In this document: in pieces, positions 33,327 through 46,803 of the stretch
How positions within the stretch are numbered: the first letter of the stretch is position 1
Layout of the letters: every line of letters starts with the position of its first letter
The notes under the pieces: model-generated
Database searches by the model: none
The model's input: the letters and a program-made list of their open reading frames with translations, nothing else
Told to the model about the DNA's origin: nothing
Made by a program: the position numbers and the translations under genes
Assembly (NCBI GenBank): GCA_963971425.1
Contig: OZ020523.1
Location: 11,838,867-11,902,866, forward strand
Length of the DNA: 64,000 nt
Source: Bryoerythrophyllum caledonicum
Taxonomy: Eukaryota; Streptophyta; Bryopsida; Pottiales; Pottiaceae
Direction: 5' to 3'

Positions 33327-33597
33327 AGGGTCTCTCCCCACTCTTCTGATATTCAACTTTTCTCCTTGCAAAATCCTGTCCATACTTTACATATGCTGCT
33401 GTCCGAACTGACAAATTATGCAACAAATGCCTGGCACGAAATGGACACCTATTGAAAAGAAGTGGCGACGAACGAAAAGGTAAACGGAAAGGGCATAGCA
33501 GTTCAAAAACCACAAAAGCATCCACCAAGACAACGGAGGGGAACGAACATCACCCTGACAAGAAGCGAAACCATCCTACACAATCCTACAGACCGCC

Positions 33598-34596
33598 ATG
33601 GCGACGGTTGTTGCATCCGGAACATACCTCTCTTTACCTCCTCAACTTCCGCCTCTCAATGCTCGTGCTTGCATTGGAAATTGCTATCGCACGATTCCCT
33701 GGTCTCGAAGGAGGACGAGAGAAATTGGGCTCTGCTCTTTAAGGGCTGCGTCCAAATCATTACGAAGGTAAGAAATCTTTCGCTCGTGCTACCTTTACTT
33801 AAAAATATCACTTTGAGCTTCGAACCTAATTTGGTAGCGGCTCCGGCACTGCAGTATCAACATCAGTTAACTCCTCTTTGGAAGTCGAGTTCATTCTTGA
33901 TTGCAGTGACGTCTGTTTGATAGCACATCGATAGAAGGACTTCAGTAACAGTTGCTCGTCGTCAGCGCAGGAGAACAACGCGAGCAAATGGAGGAGTTAT
34001 GGAAGGCGACGTGGTGGAATATCCTCTGCCGGAGAACGTAAAACTAGGTGGTCGCTACGGCGACAGCAGCTACGGGCTTGGAGCTGTGCACGAGCTTGTT
34101 TCGGATGATTCTTCTTCGAGCCTCGTGTGCCACATCGAGCCCCTTGTCATGGTCTTTCCTCATCACCCTCATGAAGAAGGAATTTTAGGGTTAGGGTTGG
34201 AAGGTTCTTACAAGTGTGGATTCTGCATCTGCGCACATCAATCTGACTGTTGTTGTTGTTGGTTGCGGGGTTGCTGAAAAGAACGATCCGCCGAGAGCTA
34301 CCTGGATTGTCGATGAGCGTCAAGACATCGTTGTGGCTCCATTGTCCGAGGTAGAGCTAGCTCGTCTTCAACTCTGTCCCTGTCAGCTGGCAGACTCAGA
34401 TGGTGTGCTGACTGAATCATTTTCGGCGCTTCTGCAGGTTCGGCCAGTGCAGGCGTGGCTTTCGATGCGAATGGTCGATGACAGAATTTCCAATCCCCAT
34501 GGCGAGCATGCGGAACATCTGTGGCTGGTGGAAGAGCCCCTTTCTGCAAGCGCCGGATCTCCAATGTACGATGAAGCGCCTTCCAATCAAGACTGA
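33598..34596 (+). pseudogene. Possible relic of a plastid-targeted protein gene
   Basis: From ATG 33598, 58 codons read MATVVASGTYLSLPPQ... with many Ser, Arg and Leu, ending IGLCSLRAASKSLRR before a GT donor (33776). This is the composition of a chloroplast transit peptide. After a possible intron to about 33973, a frame around 33975-34210 encodes GDVVEYPLPENVKLGGRYGD, and a shifted frame has INLTVVVVGCG, like the first strand of a dinucleotide-binding fold. I could not join these into a known protein. Lycopene epsilon-cyclase has a loosely similar transit-peptide end and a VVIGCG strand, but the downstream sequence does not fit. A broken gene is the best reading. Confidence 0.3.
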
Positions 34597-34694
34597 GCAG
34601 TAAGTTAGTCTCCGTTCTTTGACGTGTATCGGTTTACAGGCGTTATTAAGTTAGGCAGTATTGAGTTAGACAGGTTGTACTCTACGATGTTCAG

Positions 34695-34778
34695 GCTCCA
34701 CTTGCACACGAACCGTAAGAGCGCTCCACTTGCACACGAACCGTAAGAGCGCTCCACTTGCACACGAACTGTAAGAGC
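34695..34778 (+). repeat. Three perfect-to-near-perfect 28-bp tandem repeats
   Basis: The unit begins GCTCCACTTGCACACGAACC and ends GTAAGAGC. It starts at 34695, 34723 and 34751, with one base change in the third copy. It lies just downstream of the SKI2 stop on its 3' side. Confidence 0.9.
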
Positions 34779-34903
34779 GCTCGTCATGTGATTGCCAGGA
34801 AATGAATGCATTGAGAATAACTAAGAAATAAGATTACGGAGGAGAGTGTACAAAACCAATTCATAAATATCGATGATGGGAAAGTAATACAATTTTTGGC
34901 TTG

Positions 34904-37900
34904 TTACACAACTGGAACACCTGTGACATACAGGCTAGCTGCGAACACAATATCACGTTTGATGGCATTTGATGCCTGCTCCATCTTTTCAAAGAGGGTT
35001 GAATCACCGATAAGCCGAGCTGCATTTCTAAACTCCCGACATGTCTCATCAAGCCTCACAATTGTACGTACAATAGAGCCTTCCGGTACATTTGTGATCT
35101 CACAGATGTCAGCAAAAGGCGTTCCCTGTTACAGCATCAGTTTTATAACCAGCGTCAGATTAAGAACGCCGTGACAATTGATTGAACTGACACAAAAATG
35201 ATCAACAACGAATTCTTCCTTGCCCAAGAAGTCAGCAAGATGTATATCAAAGTACAAATAAATAAAATGGACTGCAAAAAACGTGCAAAAAGGTACTGTG
35301 ATGTTGGATAGAAAATAAGTCCAATTTGAGGAGATTTTATGAAATGATTTCGAGCTACTTCCGGGACAGAGAAACGAGTACGCACCTTAGCCCATTCATA
35401 AACAACTTCCATAAGACCAAACTTTAAGTTGCCCATTGCATAGTCTTCCGGATCAAGTGACAAATCGAAGCTCTTTTGAACGTTTCCAAGCCTGATAGCT
35501 GTTTTATAGAGCCTGTCAATCAACCAGATAGTTAGGCGACTCAGGTCAAGGTACACTCATGGCTGAATAATTGTGCGGTGCGATGTATACTTAATGCAAC
35601 GATATCATGTACCCTTAGCTCTAACAACTCCAACGAAACCAAGTCCATGAGAATTCTAGATACAAATTCACAAAGGAACTGTACTATCTCTACCGTCAAT
35701 CGAGCAAGTGCTCTGAATATTAGCAAGCCTCAACATGTACAGCAGTATCGTTACAGGTAGTAAGTTAGGGTAAATACCTGTCTTTTGCCTGTTCCAGGCG
35801 CTCTGTCAGCACAGGCTCACTAGTATCCTTCTGCTGGAAGACCAAAGAGGAGAGAAGTGCAACAGCCTCTGCAGGGGTTAAATCACCCAATTGGTTATCG
35901 AAAAGACACTCCGTAGCGATTAGCTCGTCACAGCTATTAAGTTCACAGGCCACCCGTCCCTTCAGCTGAACAACAAGTTCAGCGTCTATGCACCCCACTT
36001 CCTGCAACACCTCTATCTGCACGCCAGCCAATGAAGCACGTTCAACCTCAAAACAATTTCAAACACTCAGTAATTTGGAACCACTACATCAAATCACGAA
36101 TTGAACAATACAGCTTGGTCCCATTTTAATAGGCGCACTTCAATCTGTAAAGTTTTCATGATTGCGCATCCAGCTGATACATCTTTTAACAATTTCAGAT
36201 CGTAGGAACATCACTCATATCAGAAGTTAAATACACCATATCCGGATAATTAAAAAATTAAAAAATCAACAAACAATAATGATAAGCAGCAAGAATTAGT
36301 TCAACAAATTCAATACGCCCTCGATTACTTCCACACAATACGTCTTACCCTTTTTCCAAAGTCAGGCATTTGCTGGAGTGCTGCATCAGAAAGCTCGTAT
36401 TTCAGCTCTTTAACTCGCTCTTTCAATATGTGCTGGTTCTTCACAAGAGTATAGTGTTCTTGAAGCTTAGGACATTTATGGCACTTGTTCTGTGCCATGA
36501 CTTCAAGCAAGGCCTGCTGCTTCATATATGCCTCCACTACATCAAAATCAGTAAACTTCAAATCTGCCACATTTAAGAACAAAAACCTTACATTAGCGTC
36601 ACATTAAGTTATCCTCAGTAAGTCTGTTGGAGCTCTCCAGCAATGCAACAGAACGGCACAGAACATCTTGAAGCAAAAGACTCAGTTGTTTACACTCAAA
36701 ACCTTCAAACGAACCAGAGATACCAAGCGTAACTTATGATAGCTAGTAGCGCGTTCTCTGGAAGTTTTCTTCTTTGGAACAGCTAATAAATAGTTAAAAA
36801 ATGTAAGGCCGTACAATCTACAACATAGCTCATGAGGTTCCTTCATAATTACCTTTCAAAAGATCAAGTGCAGGAGGATCCTGCCCAGGATATTCCTGTT
36901 CAAGTTGAAGTAGCTCCTTAACAGTTGATGTGTATGCAGCAGGAGAGTTATCCTCCAACAGCCGAGAAGAATCAACACGTAATTTTGCTTTACATAAGCT
37001 AAGGAATCCTTGATTGTCGACTTCCATGACCACATACCCTAAACCCGCAGCTGTACCATAATGAGGCAGGGTGATTTTCATAACTCCAGTTCCTTTGCGA
37101 GACCCAACACCCATAAAGAAATCATCATTGTTGTCTTTCCCTTTTTTGCTGATGAAGTATCCTTCTTGTGCAAGCTCATTGGTGGCTTTAGCAACAACTG
37201 ATTTGGCAGGATTTCCTCTTTCGGCAGGAAGAGGAGCCCTATGAAGAGCTAGCACAATAGGAGATTTGGTGTTCCCTGTGCCCGCTCGCACTACTACCCC
37301 CAAGGTAGGTACTGGCACCTGCAACAAGGCATCCGTTTTGAGTGCAGAAAAGTCTAGAATCGGTGTGTAGAAAGGAATCAAACAAGACATTATACCTGCT
37401 AGGGAGGTGCCCCAATAAGTGAAGACACAAAAGCAAAGAACACCAGCCCATCCAGTTGAACGAACTTACAACAGAGTTGCGAACGAGCACCACTCGCCCT
37501 GCCACAAGTGCTTGTTGTCCTCCCCTGGACTGCATCACAGCCTCTTGAGTTTTGTCCCTTAACTTGTCATACTCTAAAGAAACCTTGAAGTAGTCCTCTA
37601 TAGACGGCTCGCCAAGTATACAACTGCAAAAATGTGGTAAATCTTTACGCAAATGTTCATAATGACCTAAATACAGGTTGATATTTTGTAACAATCGCTA
37701 ACATGATATGCAACAAATCAGCATGGAAGACAAGGCCGAAAGTGATCCTTACTCGATTTGAACGTTCATCTTTGAAAGGGCACCTTCTCGTTCTAAAAGC
37801 TGTTGTTGCTGCTCAGGAAGAGCACGTTGAGCATGAAATTCAGCAAAACTTCGTTTGAGCATATCCTCCACCTACGAGTTCAAGATGGAAAATATAATAT

Positions 37901-40900
37901 CCCGAGGATACAGACTCGTCAAAATAAATCTAGACTAATAATCAATGAATATGCCTGAAAATTTGGAAACGGCAACGGGTCAATCCTGCTACAATCTGAG
38001 TCACCACAAACCAATTAAAATTGTGCTAATGGTAGAGCAATCCATGAGTACTAGATGGCACACCAAAAAATCATCTCTAATTACGCAAATACACATCCAG
38101 TGCATGAGGTTAATGCATCGCAGCGCTTTTGATCCCACAATCAGTGGGCCTGTCCTCAAAGAAGCAGCAAGATATAACCAAAACTAACCAGGAAATGCCC
38201 TATCTAAGGGTCTCTAAAAAAAGAAGTTTCTAAAGACATGTTATTGTATCTAGGATCTGCTGTAAAGCATACCGTCAAAGGAAAAGCTGACCCCAATAGC
38301 ACAACCGATAAGTTGACTTACCTTAAGGTCCTCAACTCGAAGTAAGTTGAGTATCATGCTATATGTAAGGCGAAATTGAGATTCCAGTTTGGTTGGCTTT
38401 CCAGTAAGCAAGCGCTTCAAATCTCCCTCTTCTGGAATATCATCCCAGCACATTATCACAACCGTACCCACCTAAAAATCCAAAGCGGTAATCAGTATGT
38501 TAGGATCGATTTAAACTGAGTTGGACATACCCCTTCAACTTTAAAGAGTCCGTGGAACAACAATCTACAATAATGATACACTCCTGTTACATGAAACACA
38601 TAGAAATGAATAAAAAACAGTGAAATTTTCCCTTTTAATTGCAACTGGCCACAGCAGGTAATGCAATACACTGTTTCGCACTGTAAGTACTGAAACCCAC
38701 TAAAAGAAAAGTTTCAGTAACTGAATATGATACGTGCAGAAATCAGACGGAAATGCAGAAGAAGACCTTATCGAGACCACGTCGACCAGCCCGCCCTGCC
38801 ATTTGTGTATACTCGCCAGGTAGAATTTGCCGGAATGTCTTTCCATCATGCTTCCGCAGACCGTGAAAGGCTACCTGCAGATATTTCACGCAATATTGGA
38901 GGCGTCAAGATGATACTATTGGACCATGACATAGCATGCACATTACTCTCGATAGTCACCTCCTATTTACTAAAAATAAAGACCCAGTATGCACTAGGCA
39001 TAATGCACAGCGAGCAATCAAATGTGTGATTAAAAACGATCTCAAATTCTAGGTAATACGCCTATTACTGGATACACATATGCTGATCAAAACAAGCACG
39101 AAAAGCTATCAAGAAATGAAGTTATGCGCACCGTCCTAGCTGGAGCGTTCACACCCATAGCAAACGTCTCTGTAGAAAACAAGACCTGCAGATTGACAAG
39201 AACAACACATGAGGAGCTTTCGGTAGCCTCCGTTGCAGTAAGTGACTCAGAGTAGGTGTAAAACTAAAATGAGCTATGGTTTTGAGAGTAGACCTTGATG
39301 ACACCACGACAGAAAAGCATTTCCACCACCTCTTTCACTATAGGTAGCAAACCAGCATGATGTACACCAATACCCCGCTTTAGCAGCTCTTGCACACGCA
39401 CCACCTGAATAGCAGAAAATTTGTCAATCTAAAAACAATACCAGTATACGCTACTCCAGAGAACTACTCGAGAGAATAACCTCAAAATCCTCATATTTAC
39501 GTACTGAGGTCCAAGCGAGAAAATTCAACCAAAATACGAGACAGTATTAATTCTTACTTGCGGTAGTCGTCGATCAGATCCCTTCAATCTCGAGAAAGCC
39601 TTCTGACAGAACATGTATATCTCACTCTTTTCACTCTGTATTGTAAGATCGATTGAACTTAGACTATCAGCAGATTGATCACATCTGTTCTTTGAGAAAC
39701 AGAATACCACCACCTGCCAAAAATCACCTATGTAAGGTACGATATCACAAGGTAGTTTACAAATCGATGCAACGCATTTTGGAAAACTTGTGCCATTGAA
39801 AGCTACGCATGGGTAAGCTGAGCAGATTACTAGCAGAGAGAAACGAGATTGGATACACATTGAAAGGTGAAAGATCGACATACAGGGAGTAACCCCTTCT
39901 TATTGAGGTTGTTGATAAGTGTATACCACTGTGAGGTTTCTGACCTCCAAGCAGTGCCACCTCCACGCATCGCAACATCTATTGCACCCTGGGCAATTTG
40001 TTTTGAAGTAGGTCCCTTCCGGCCTCCCCCCTTTTGGTTGTCACCTCCCCTCCCTGCCATACCTACACCGCGACCAGGAGGTCCTCCGCCACGTCCTTGG
40101 GTGCCTCCTCCACGACCCTGACCAGAACTTCCTACCCCAGAACCTGCAGAGAGCTTGGTTGTCTTTGCAAGAAGTGCTTTCTGGGCCTCTTTGATACCTT
40201 CTGGTAAAAATGTTGATTGCTCACAGATTTTATACAGTTCCCCTCCATAATATATGCAGTGCTCCAGTGGTACTGGTCTCTGCATAGTTCTGAAACAGCA
40301 AAAACAAACATCGTTATGAGACGGTAACTGAATAAAACATAACAATCGTTTCTACAAGCTTTCGCTAGTAGCCACCCAAAGAGTGCTACTCTAATGACAA
40401 GGATCAGTTTCCTTGTTGTAATCGCTCACAAGCATTCCAAATATAACAGAAAGCCCTTACCCTGTAACGTATATCTTTTTCTTCTTCGTCCTGCCTATCC
40501 AATCTGCAAACTCAAACGTGTTTGGTACCTACCATTAAGAAATCAAAACGTGTAGTCAGTCACAGTTCTCCAACAATTGTGAGAACTCTCTAACTCTCTT
40601 AAAACTTTAATGATATCTATAATATAATTCTACCATCATATTTGAAATAGACAGACGTTCAAGAAACTCGACAGCAGCCTGCAGTTGGCAGTGGCACTTC
40701 TTCGCTTGGGACAGATATTCACTACGACTCTGCGTGTGTTCTATTGCCAATCCTTGAGATACAAGAATGAGCTAGCACAAAATTTCAGATACTGTACTGA
40801 TAGCTGGCTTTCAAATGAATACACTGGGCCAGGTTAAATAACCATTCCAAAAAGAGTTATGATGCAAAGAGTCTCCTTACTGGAACGTTCAGGAGAACTT

Positions 40901-42994
40901 ACGGTGGCAGACAGCAGCACCAAGTTAACATGAGGCGGCAACATAATTATCACCTCCTCCCACACCACACCCCTCTCCACATCATTTACATAATGAACCT
41001 CATCAAAAATCACCTGCAGCGAATAAAAGGCCTAAGGTAAGTATTTCATCCTGCCATGTAATGCTTGATCCCGGCCGACACCCACATGAAAGAGTTTCTG
41101 TCGAATGAAACATAACCAGGGAAGAAAATGTCGATATCGATTTTTAACCGGTCCTCGATTGGAGATCTTTCTAAAAGAAATTACAGGGACAGAACAGTGA
41201 TGTATACTAATACACGTGAGTGTTTTTTCAGATTATAATAAGATAACCATCAACTCTCAGATTGACTATTTTCCTGTGATCAAGGTTAGTCAACTTGAAT
41301 GAAAAAGCTTTTTCAGCAAGTATCTGCTCCCAAAGAGGATGCGAATCTGAAAGGGTGGTAACAGAGCGTACCCACTCAATATCTCGAATAATATCGGCAC
41401 CCTTGTACAACATAGACCGCAAAATTTCTGTCGTCATGATGAGGCAGGACGCCTCCGGCCGCAAGCTGACATCACCAGTCAGCAGGCCGACATCAAATTT
41501 TCCACCAAAATCTCGAAACTTCTGGTTGCTGATGGTCTTTATGGGAGAGGTGTATACTGCTCGTGTACATTGCTATTATCATGTAACCAAACCAAACCAA
41601 TTCATCAATATATGTTTCAGTGAACCCAAAATCACCTACAAGTCCTCAAATACGCAAAAATGTAAAGCATTTATAAAACTTCACAACTGATAAAAAGTAC
41701 TCACTTTAGCAGCCAACGCAAATGCATATTCAGCGACAACAGTCTTCCCAGCAGAAGTATGTGCTGCTACAAATACTGACTCGTTTCTTTCCAGATGATA
41801 TATTGCCTGCAAATCCACACAAGAATAAAAGTTCAGACAAGAGATAATTGAGGGAAAACCATGCAGCAATAAGAGATAAAAGAAGCAAGAGGCGAGGAGA
41901 TTCACGAGCACAGTCCATAATTTTAACTAGAAATGAACAAAGAAGACTATGCGTTCATTTCAGACGGTTTTCCAGTATCCAGGGCTGAGTACAAATGGAG
42001 AATAAACTACAACTCGATATACCTCTTTCTGAAATGTATCCAGCTTAAACGGAAAAGAGAGAGCCAGGTCTGGCACAAGTTCTTCAAAACGCTGAGAAAT
42101 GTTTGGAACAGGTTCCATGACTGCCCACACCTGCACATCAGAAATGGAAATCTACAGTTAGCAAGCCCCCATTGCCTGGGTCACGTCATCGATGTCACAT
42201 ACACAACAAGAGCAGCTCCATATTTCAATACAACGAGCACATAAAGAGCATAATAACTCTACTAGGACCAGTTCAAGACGGCACAAAAATAATCGTTTTC
42301 TGGCAGGGCCTGTAGAGAGGACCGCATTGTGAAGGGACAGTGTTGGAGACAATAGCCACTCTAAAAACAATTCACAAGTTAAAAAAACTTGTTTTTAAAA
42401 CAATAAATGGAACCATCAACAGTTAGCATGAAATATGCCTCAAGTGACCCTAACTTCTCTACGTCGAGCGTTTAACATATTTCATATCTTCAAATTACAT
42501 CGTCAATAGCCGCAGAATATTACTTACGCAGAGAAAATGATAACGAGGTTTCGTGTTCTGTGAAAATAGTGAAGATGCAAACATGTGTACCTCTCTATTT
42601 GCAGGCTTCTTTATGCTGGCCTTCGCAGATTGTATTACATCTTTGGGGTCTCCCAATACTTCGTCTAACACTGCCTCTTGATCCCGCATAGAATGATGAA
42701 TAGTCTCAGATTGTACATCGAGAAATACTGCACTTGCTTCCTTGTCAATTTCATGCACTGGCACAACGAATAGCATCTCATTAACAAGGCTCCCAAATTT
42801 TAGCTCAGATCTTCAAATTATAGATAACAAACTGCATGCAACCTGAACGATACCGGAATCAGTGTTGAAACAGCTGGACCAATGGTGTTTTCTGAATCTA
42901 GCCTCCATAAAAAAACCGACTCTTTTGAAAACATAAACTCATCAACTTTGAAAGAGTACTGTAATTACACAAACAAGCAAACAAACAAACAAAC

Positions 42995-43034
<40 letters not shown>

Positions 43035-45200
43035 CAACAACCAAAAACTAGCATATCTTTTAGTTAGAGGAAATATATATAAAATTTGATATGAAGCGAT
43101 AGATATGTGATGATGGAACCTTCTTCTTCTTTGTCGCTTTCTGCTGGAATCTCATTCTGCTCCCAATTCTTCTTGAACAGGTCATCAAAGCACGAGACTC
43201 CTCCATCCTACAAAAATACATTTCATACTCTCCTTCTCAGCTCATAGACAGTGAACATGTGATGAATCCAGTAAGATTGAATATGATCCTCAACGTCAAT
43301 GTGACACATGAATTTCAATACCCTATGAAAACTTGAAAAACACATGAAAACTTGGGAGATAAAATAGAGCATCAGGAATAAAAAAGTTACAAAATCGCAG
43401 AAAGACTTGCATGATTTAAAACAGAGCCCTCTTGCGCTTCCGCAGATCTTGATATCACATCCCAGTCCTGTAGCTCAAGATATGGCTGCACACCGAAACA
43501 TGAAAAATCAATCACAGTTGCCCAAAAGAGATTATTAGAAAACGTGCATTACATGTCCACGGAATCAACACAACCCAGATGGACAGTCGACAACAAAAAT
43601 GAAGTACATGAACTGAAGGCAGTTACATAAAAAGACCTTTTTAATGATTCGTATACTACAACAAACAAACATATATTCTCCTTATATTATCATTCACAAG
43701 CAAGAAATCCGTGAAGAAATCCCCCGAAAATGCATGATGTTCTTTCCTGTACGTGAAGTAGAGAAGGTGACGCATGTCCTCCATTTATGCAGAGATCTTT
43801 TGAGAGAATCAGATCGCTAACCTCTGGCAATCCAAAATCAATACCATGCTTGAGACCTGGAGCAACTTTTTGTAGTGGACCACCATGAAATACTTCTCGT
43901 AGCCAATCCCCATTCAATGCTCCAAAAGGGACAGTCTTGCCGGAACTTTGAGGAAGATCGAAGCCGCCTGGTCGAAAGGGATGGTTACTGGTGCTACCTC
44001 TCACAAAGTCCTCAGGATGCCCTGGTTTCCGTAGAACCGATGAAGAATTTTGTGAGTTGAATTTTGCGTGCTCTGTTTCCACCTGGAAAAAATTAAAGTA
44101 CCAAGTCAAAAACAAAACAGGAGCAAAACAAATACATATATAATACATCCACTAAAATCTCAAGTTTTACGAATCCTCAAACGCGCGCAACAACCATACC
44201 GTATGTACATACTTGACAACGTAGAAAGCTACAACATACAGATGACCGACTACACAGCACAGTTAATAGAAACGTTAAAACCGTTTAACACCGCTAAGTG
44301 TAGTTTCTGAAGCTCTTGTATACATTGCATCTAACATAACTCAAAAAGACATGAGAAATACGAACTTGTTCAAAATCTGGTATCCAATCCTCGACTCCAA
44401 TTTCACGTGTACCATCGTTCTTTACACGTCTGTAAGGTGGCTCCCAGACTGGGGCGACTGCCAGACGTGGCAACGATGGCTGTAGCTCCAAAGTACCTAT
44501 AGCAAGAATCCACTTAAGACTTTCACGCAGAGAATTATGCTGCAACGATGTGCGAACATAGTCGAAACCACTTGTGCAACTACAAAGATAAGATACGCTA
44601 ATCTAGAGAAGAAAACAGCAAGAAAACTACATGCCATCACTGGTCAACGATATTGAACACACCTTCACCAAACCAGTCGAAGTCCCACTGCTTTCCACAA
44701 AGTCCGACATCACTAGCCGCTTCATCTAGGCAGGGAGTAAGATATTCATCTTCGACTTTCCTTAACGCACTTTCTCGTGTCTCAACTGGAAAAGGAGAGG
44801 GCTGCGAAAGAAAGAATAAATTGCAATACATCAAGAAAAGTAGGCAATCTTCAGTAGCACGACTGCACTAAAGAGGCACGTATTGCGTTGTCGGTTCAAT
44901 CGAAGATCCGTTGATTTAAGTTCCAGATTATTTGTCTTACGCACTGATCGAGGCACTGATCAGTTAAGTCTAAAACAATAAATATCAAAATATAACTACA
45001 GAAAAAGCGCAACAATTCGTACAGCTTGATCCTCAGCACTACAAAAGAGTGAAACGATTCAGAATGTCTCTTACAAGCACAAGGTCCGGGAGATTGCTCA
45101 ACGGTGAGTCGCGACAGACCGGCGGCAACTTCACCACGCCAAGATTCCCGCCATAGCCTGTCAGTGAAAGCTTAAATGGAACATCGCCTCCTACATCCAT
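34904..45200 (-). CDS. SKI2: SKI2-type DExH RNA helicase, 25 exons, complete
   Basis: The gene encodes the helicase of the cytoplasmic Ski complex, which unwinds mRNA for 3'-5' decay by the exosome. Exons (minus strand): 45200-45075, 44801-44663, 44496-44366, 44082-43822, 43485-43411, 43207-43120, 42757-42591, 42130-42023, 41806-41705, 41572-41372, 41013-40903, 40528-40461, 40289-39884, 39713-39558, 39404-39294, 39185-39132, 38874-38767, 38471-38322, 37871-37753, 37623-37470, 37318-36853, 36563-36349, 36016-35778, 35512-35386, 35125-34904. They join in frame to 1367 residues; Arabidopsis SKI2 has about 1350. Visible motifs are AHTSAGKT (Walker A, exon 9), [12 protein letters not shown] (Ia), DEVH (II) and LSAT (III, exon 11), [11 protein letters not shown] (exon 14), [12 protein letters not shown] (V, exon 16), [12 protein letters not shown] (VI, exon 17), and a DSHCT-type C-terminus (exons 22-25) ending [10 protein letters not shown]. 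An in-frame TGA lies upstream of the start. Exon 13 carries an RGG-rich insert. Splice sites are read by eye; exon 2/3 and 6/7 joints are the least certain. Confidence 0.93.
42970..43034 (+). repeat. (AAAC)n and (TAA)n microsatellites in SKI2 intron 6
   Basis: A run of AAAC units (42970-42994) is followed by about thirteen TAA units (to 43034). The tract lies inside the intron between exons 6 and 7 and does not touch splice sites. Confidence 0.95.
43208..43410 (-). other. Probable GC-AG intron of SKI2
   Basis: Exon 5 ends CAT before GCAAGT, the preferred form of a GC donor, and the next exon starts after TTGTAG. Phase 0 on both sides keeps the frame. A GT donor two bases later would shift the frame. 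Confidence 0.65.
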
Positions 45201-46803
45201 ACGCCGTCAATCAACTGTCAGAATCTATTCAGTTCTCTGCATCCCCTCAACGAACTCTTCTAATCCAAAACTAAATAACCTCGTATTCAGCTCAGTCATA
45301 TTAAAACTAAAACCAATTCGAAATCCATCTCCCAAAGACCTAAAATGTCCTTCAACAGATGAGAAAAAAGACATGAGTAAACTGTTTCGATTTAGACCAT
45401 CTCTTGATTAACATCTCCTAATGCAACGCATATAAACCTATTTTCCACCTAAAATCAAGTCAATCCATCTTCGGACAGCTTCTTCAATATAGAAACGAGA
45501 ATTTTTTTCCACAGCACACCTAACTCCAAATTCAGTTCAACTAAAACTTCTCTGCACCAGAATGACATTGAAATCCACCTCCTGAAGTCACTTCTTCAAT
45601 ACAGCTCCGCAAAACATGAGAGAATCATTTCGCAAAGCAACAACTAGCTGAGAACAACGAGCTCTGACCTCAACGGACATAAATTCAACTCATACAACCA
45701 CAAATTCAGCTCAAATAAAACCTACATTCCACCTAACACCAAACCAAACGTACTGACACGCAGAAACTCCTCCAGAACATCCAGGTCGTGCAAAGAAATG
45801 AGAGGAAAAAATCCGCCAAAGCAACACCTAGCTAAGAAAAAGCTCTACGCACATGATCGCAAATAACTCAACTTGATGCCTTGAAATAAGTTTCGAACTA
45901 ATCTTGATGCTAAACATCACAAGTAACTTACGGAGTATCTTGTAAACCTTGATAAGTTTCACAGGTGAATTAATTACAGAGTATAATATATTAAGCTGAT
46001 TTGTAAATTACAGAGTATTAGGATCAAACATGAATCACTCTTATTGAATAAATTAGGCAGAGAATAATATATTATTCTCTGTGTAAGTAATAGATATTAG
46101 GTTTAACAGAGTATTAGGATCAAACACAATATTATATAATTCATTAGACAAATTCATCTTCATTAAACCTACTCCGCACCATCTCTCCTATACAAAGACA
46201 TGAAGAGATATTCCGTGAAGGAGAGAGATACCGAGATGAGGCGCCATGGCGATCAAGACCACAGAAGCGCAAGCATTGGCAGAACCTCGCTCGCTAGGGT
46301 TTCACCAACGCCAAACTCCCGCTTCACTTGTCTCCCTGCATTCGCAAACTCCACGCGCTCGAACTCCCGCACTCCGATTCTAAGCAATCACCTTCAATCC
46401 AGCACCAATATCGTCATCGAAACAGTACGAAACTAGAGCAAAATGCATTAGGCTCCGTTCACCGAAGTGTAGATGAACACACGTAGACTGCGACTGACTG
46501 CGACGGGTGTCCATATGAGACGGGTACTACGCGGGTATCATTATGGAGGGGGTACTGAAGGGTATCATTATGGAGGGGGTACTGAAGGGTATCAGTATGC
46601 GGCGGGTACACAGGCATCGGAGTGTATGACCCAGCTTAGCACCAGAAAAGTGTTAAGATAGGGCTATAGACTCTAAGGAAACCAAAATGTAAGAGAGAGA
46701 GCAAATAACACACATATATTTGAAATATATATATAGCTTTAGAGAAGTGTCTTCAACATTAGGAGAGTTGCCTTTCATACTTTCCTCCCACCATAGAAGG
46801 TGG
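45201..46803. other. Upstream region of SKI2
   Basis: No gene is supported. An acceptor-like TTCTGACAG lies 14 bases before the SKI2 start, and GC-rich sequence at 46220-46380 could be a 5' UTR exon on the minus strand; both are guesses. The stretch ACAGAGTATTAGGATCAAACA occurs twice (about 46012 and 46109). At 46500-46610 a GGGTATCATTATGGAGGGGGTACTGAA-type unit is repeated two to three times. Confidence 0.4.

Noticed and set aside
33205..33528. Minus-strand ORF with KYGQDFARRKVEYQ, at first reminiscent of a ribosomal protein
   Set aside because: No continuous similarity could be made and the frame overlaps the plus-strand spacer without exon signals.
39867..40121. Pro-rich plus-strand ORF
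   Set aside because: It is the reverse of the RGG-coding exon 13 of SKI2.
46200..46436. Plus-strand ORF upstream of SKI2 as a divergent gene
   Set aside because: It is short, unrecognised and Ser/Arg-rich. The sequence is as easily a SKI2 5' UTR exon on the other strand.
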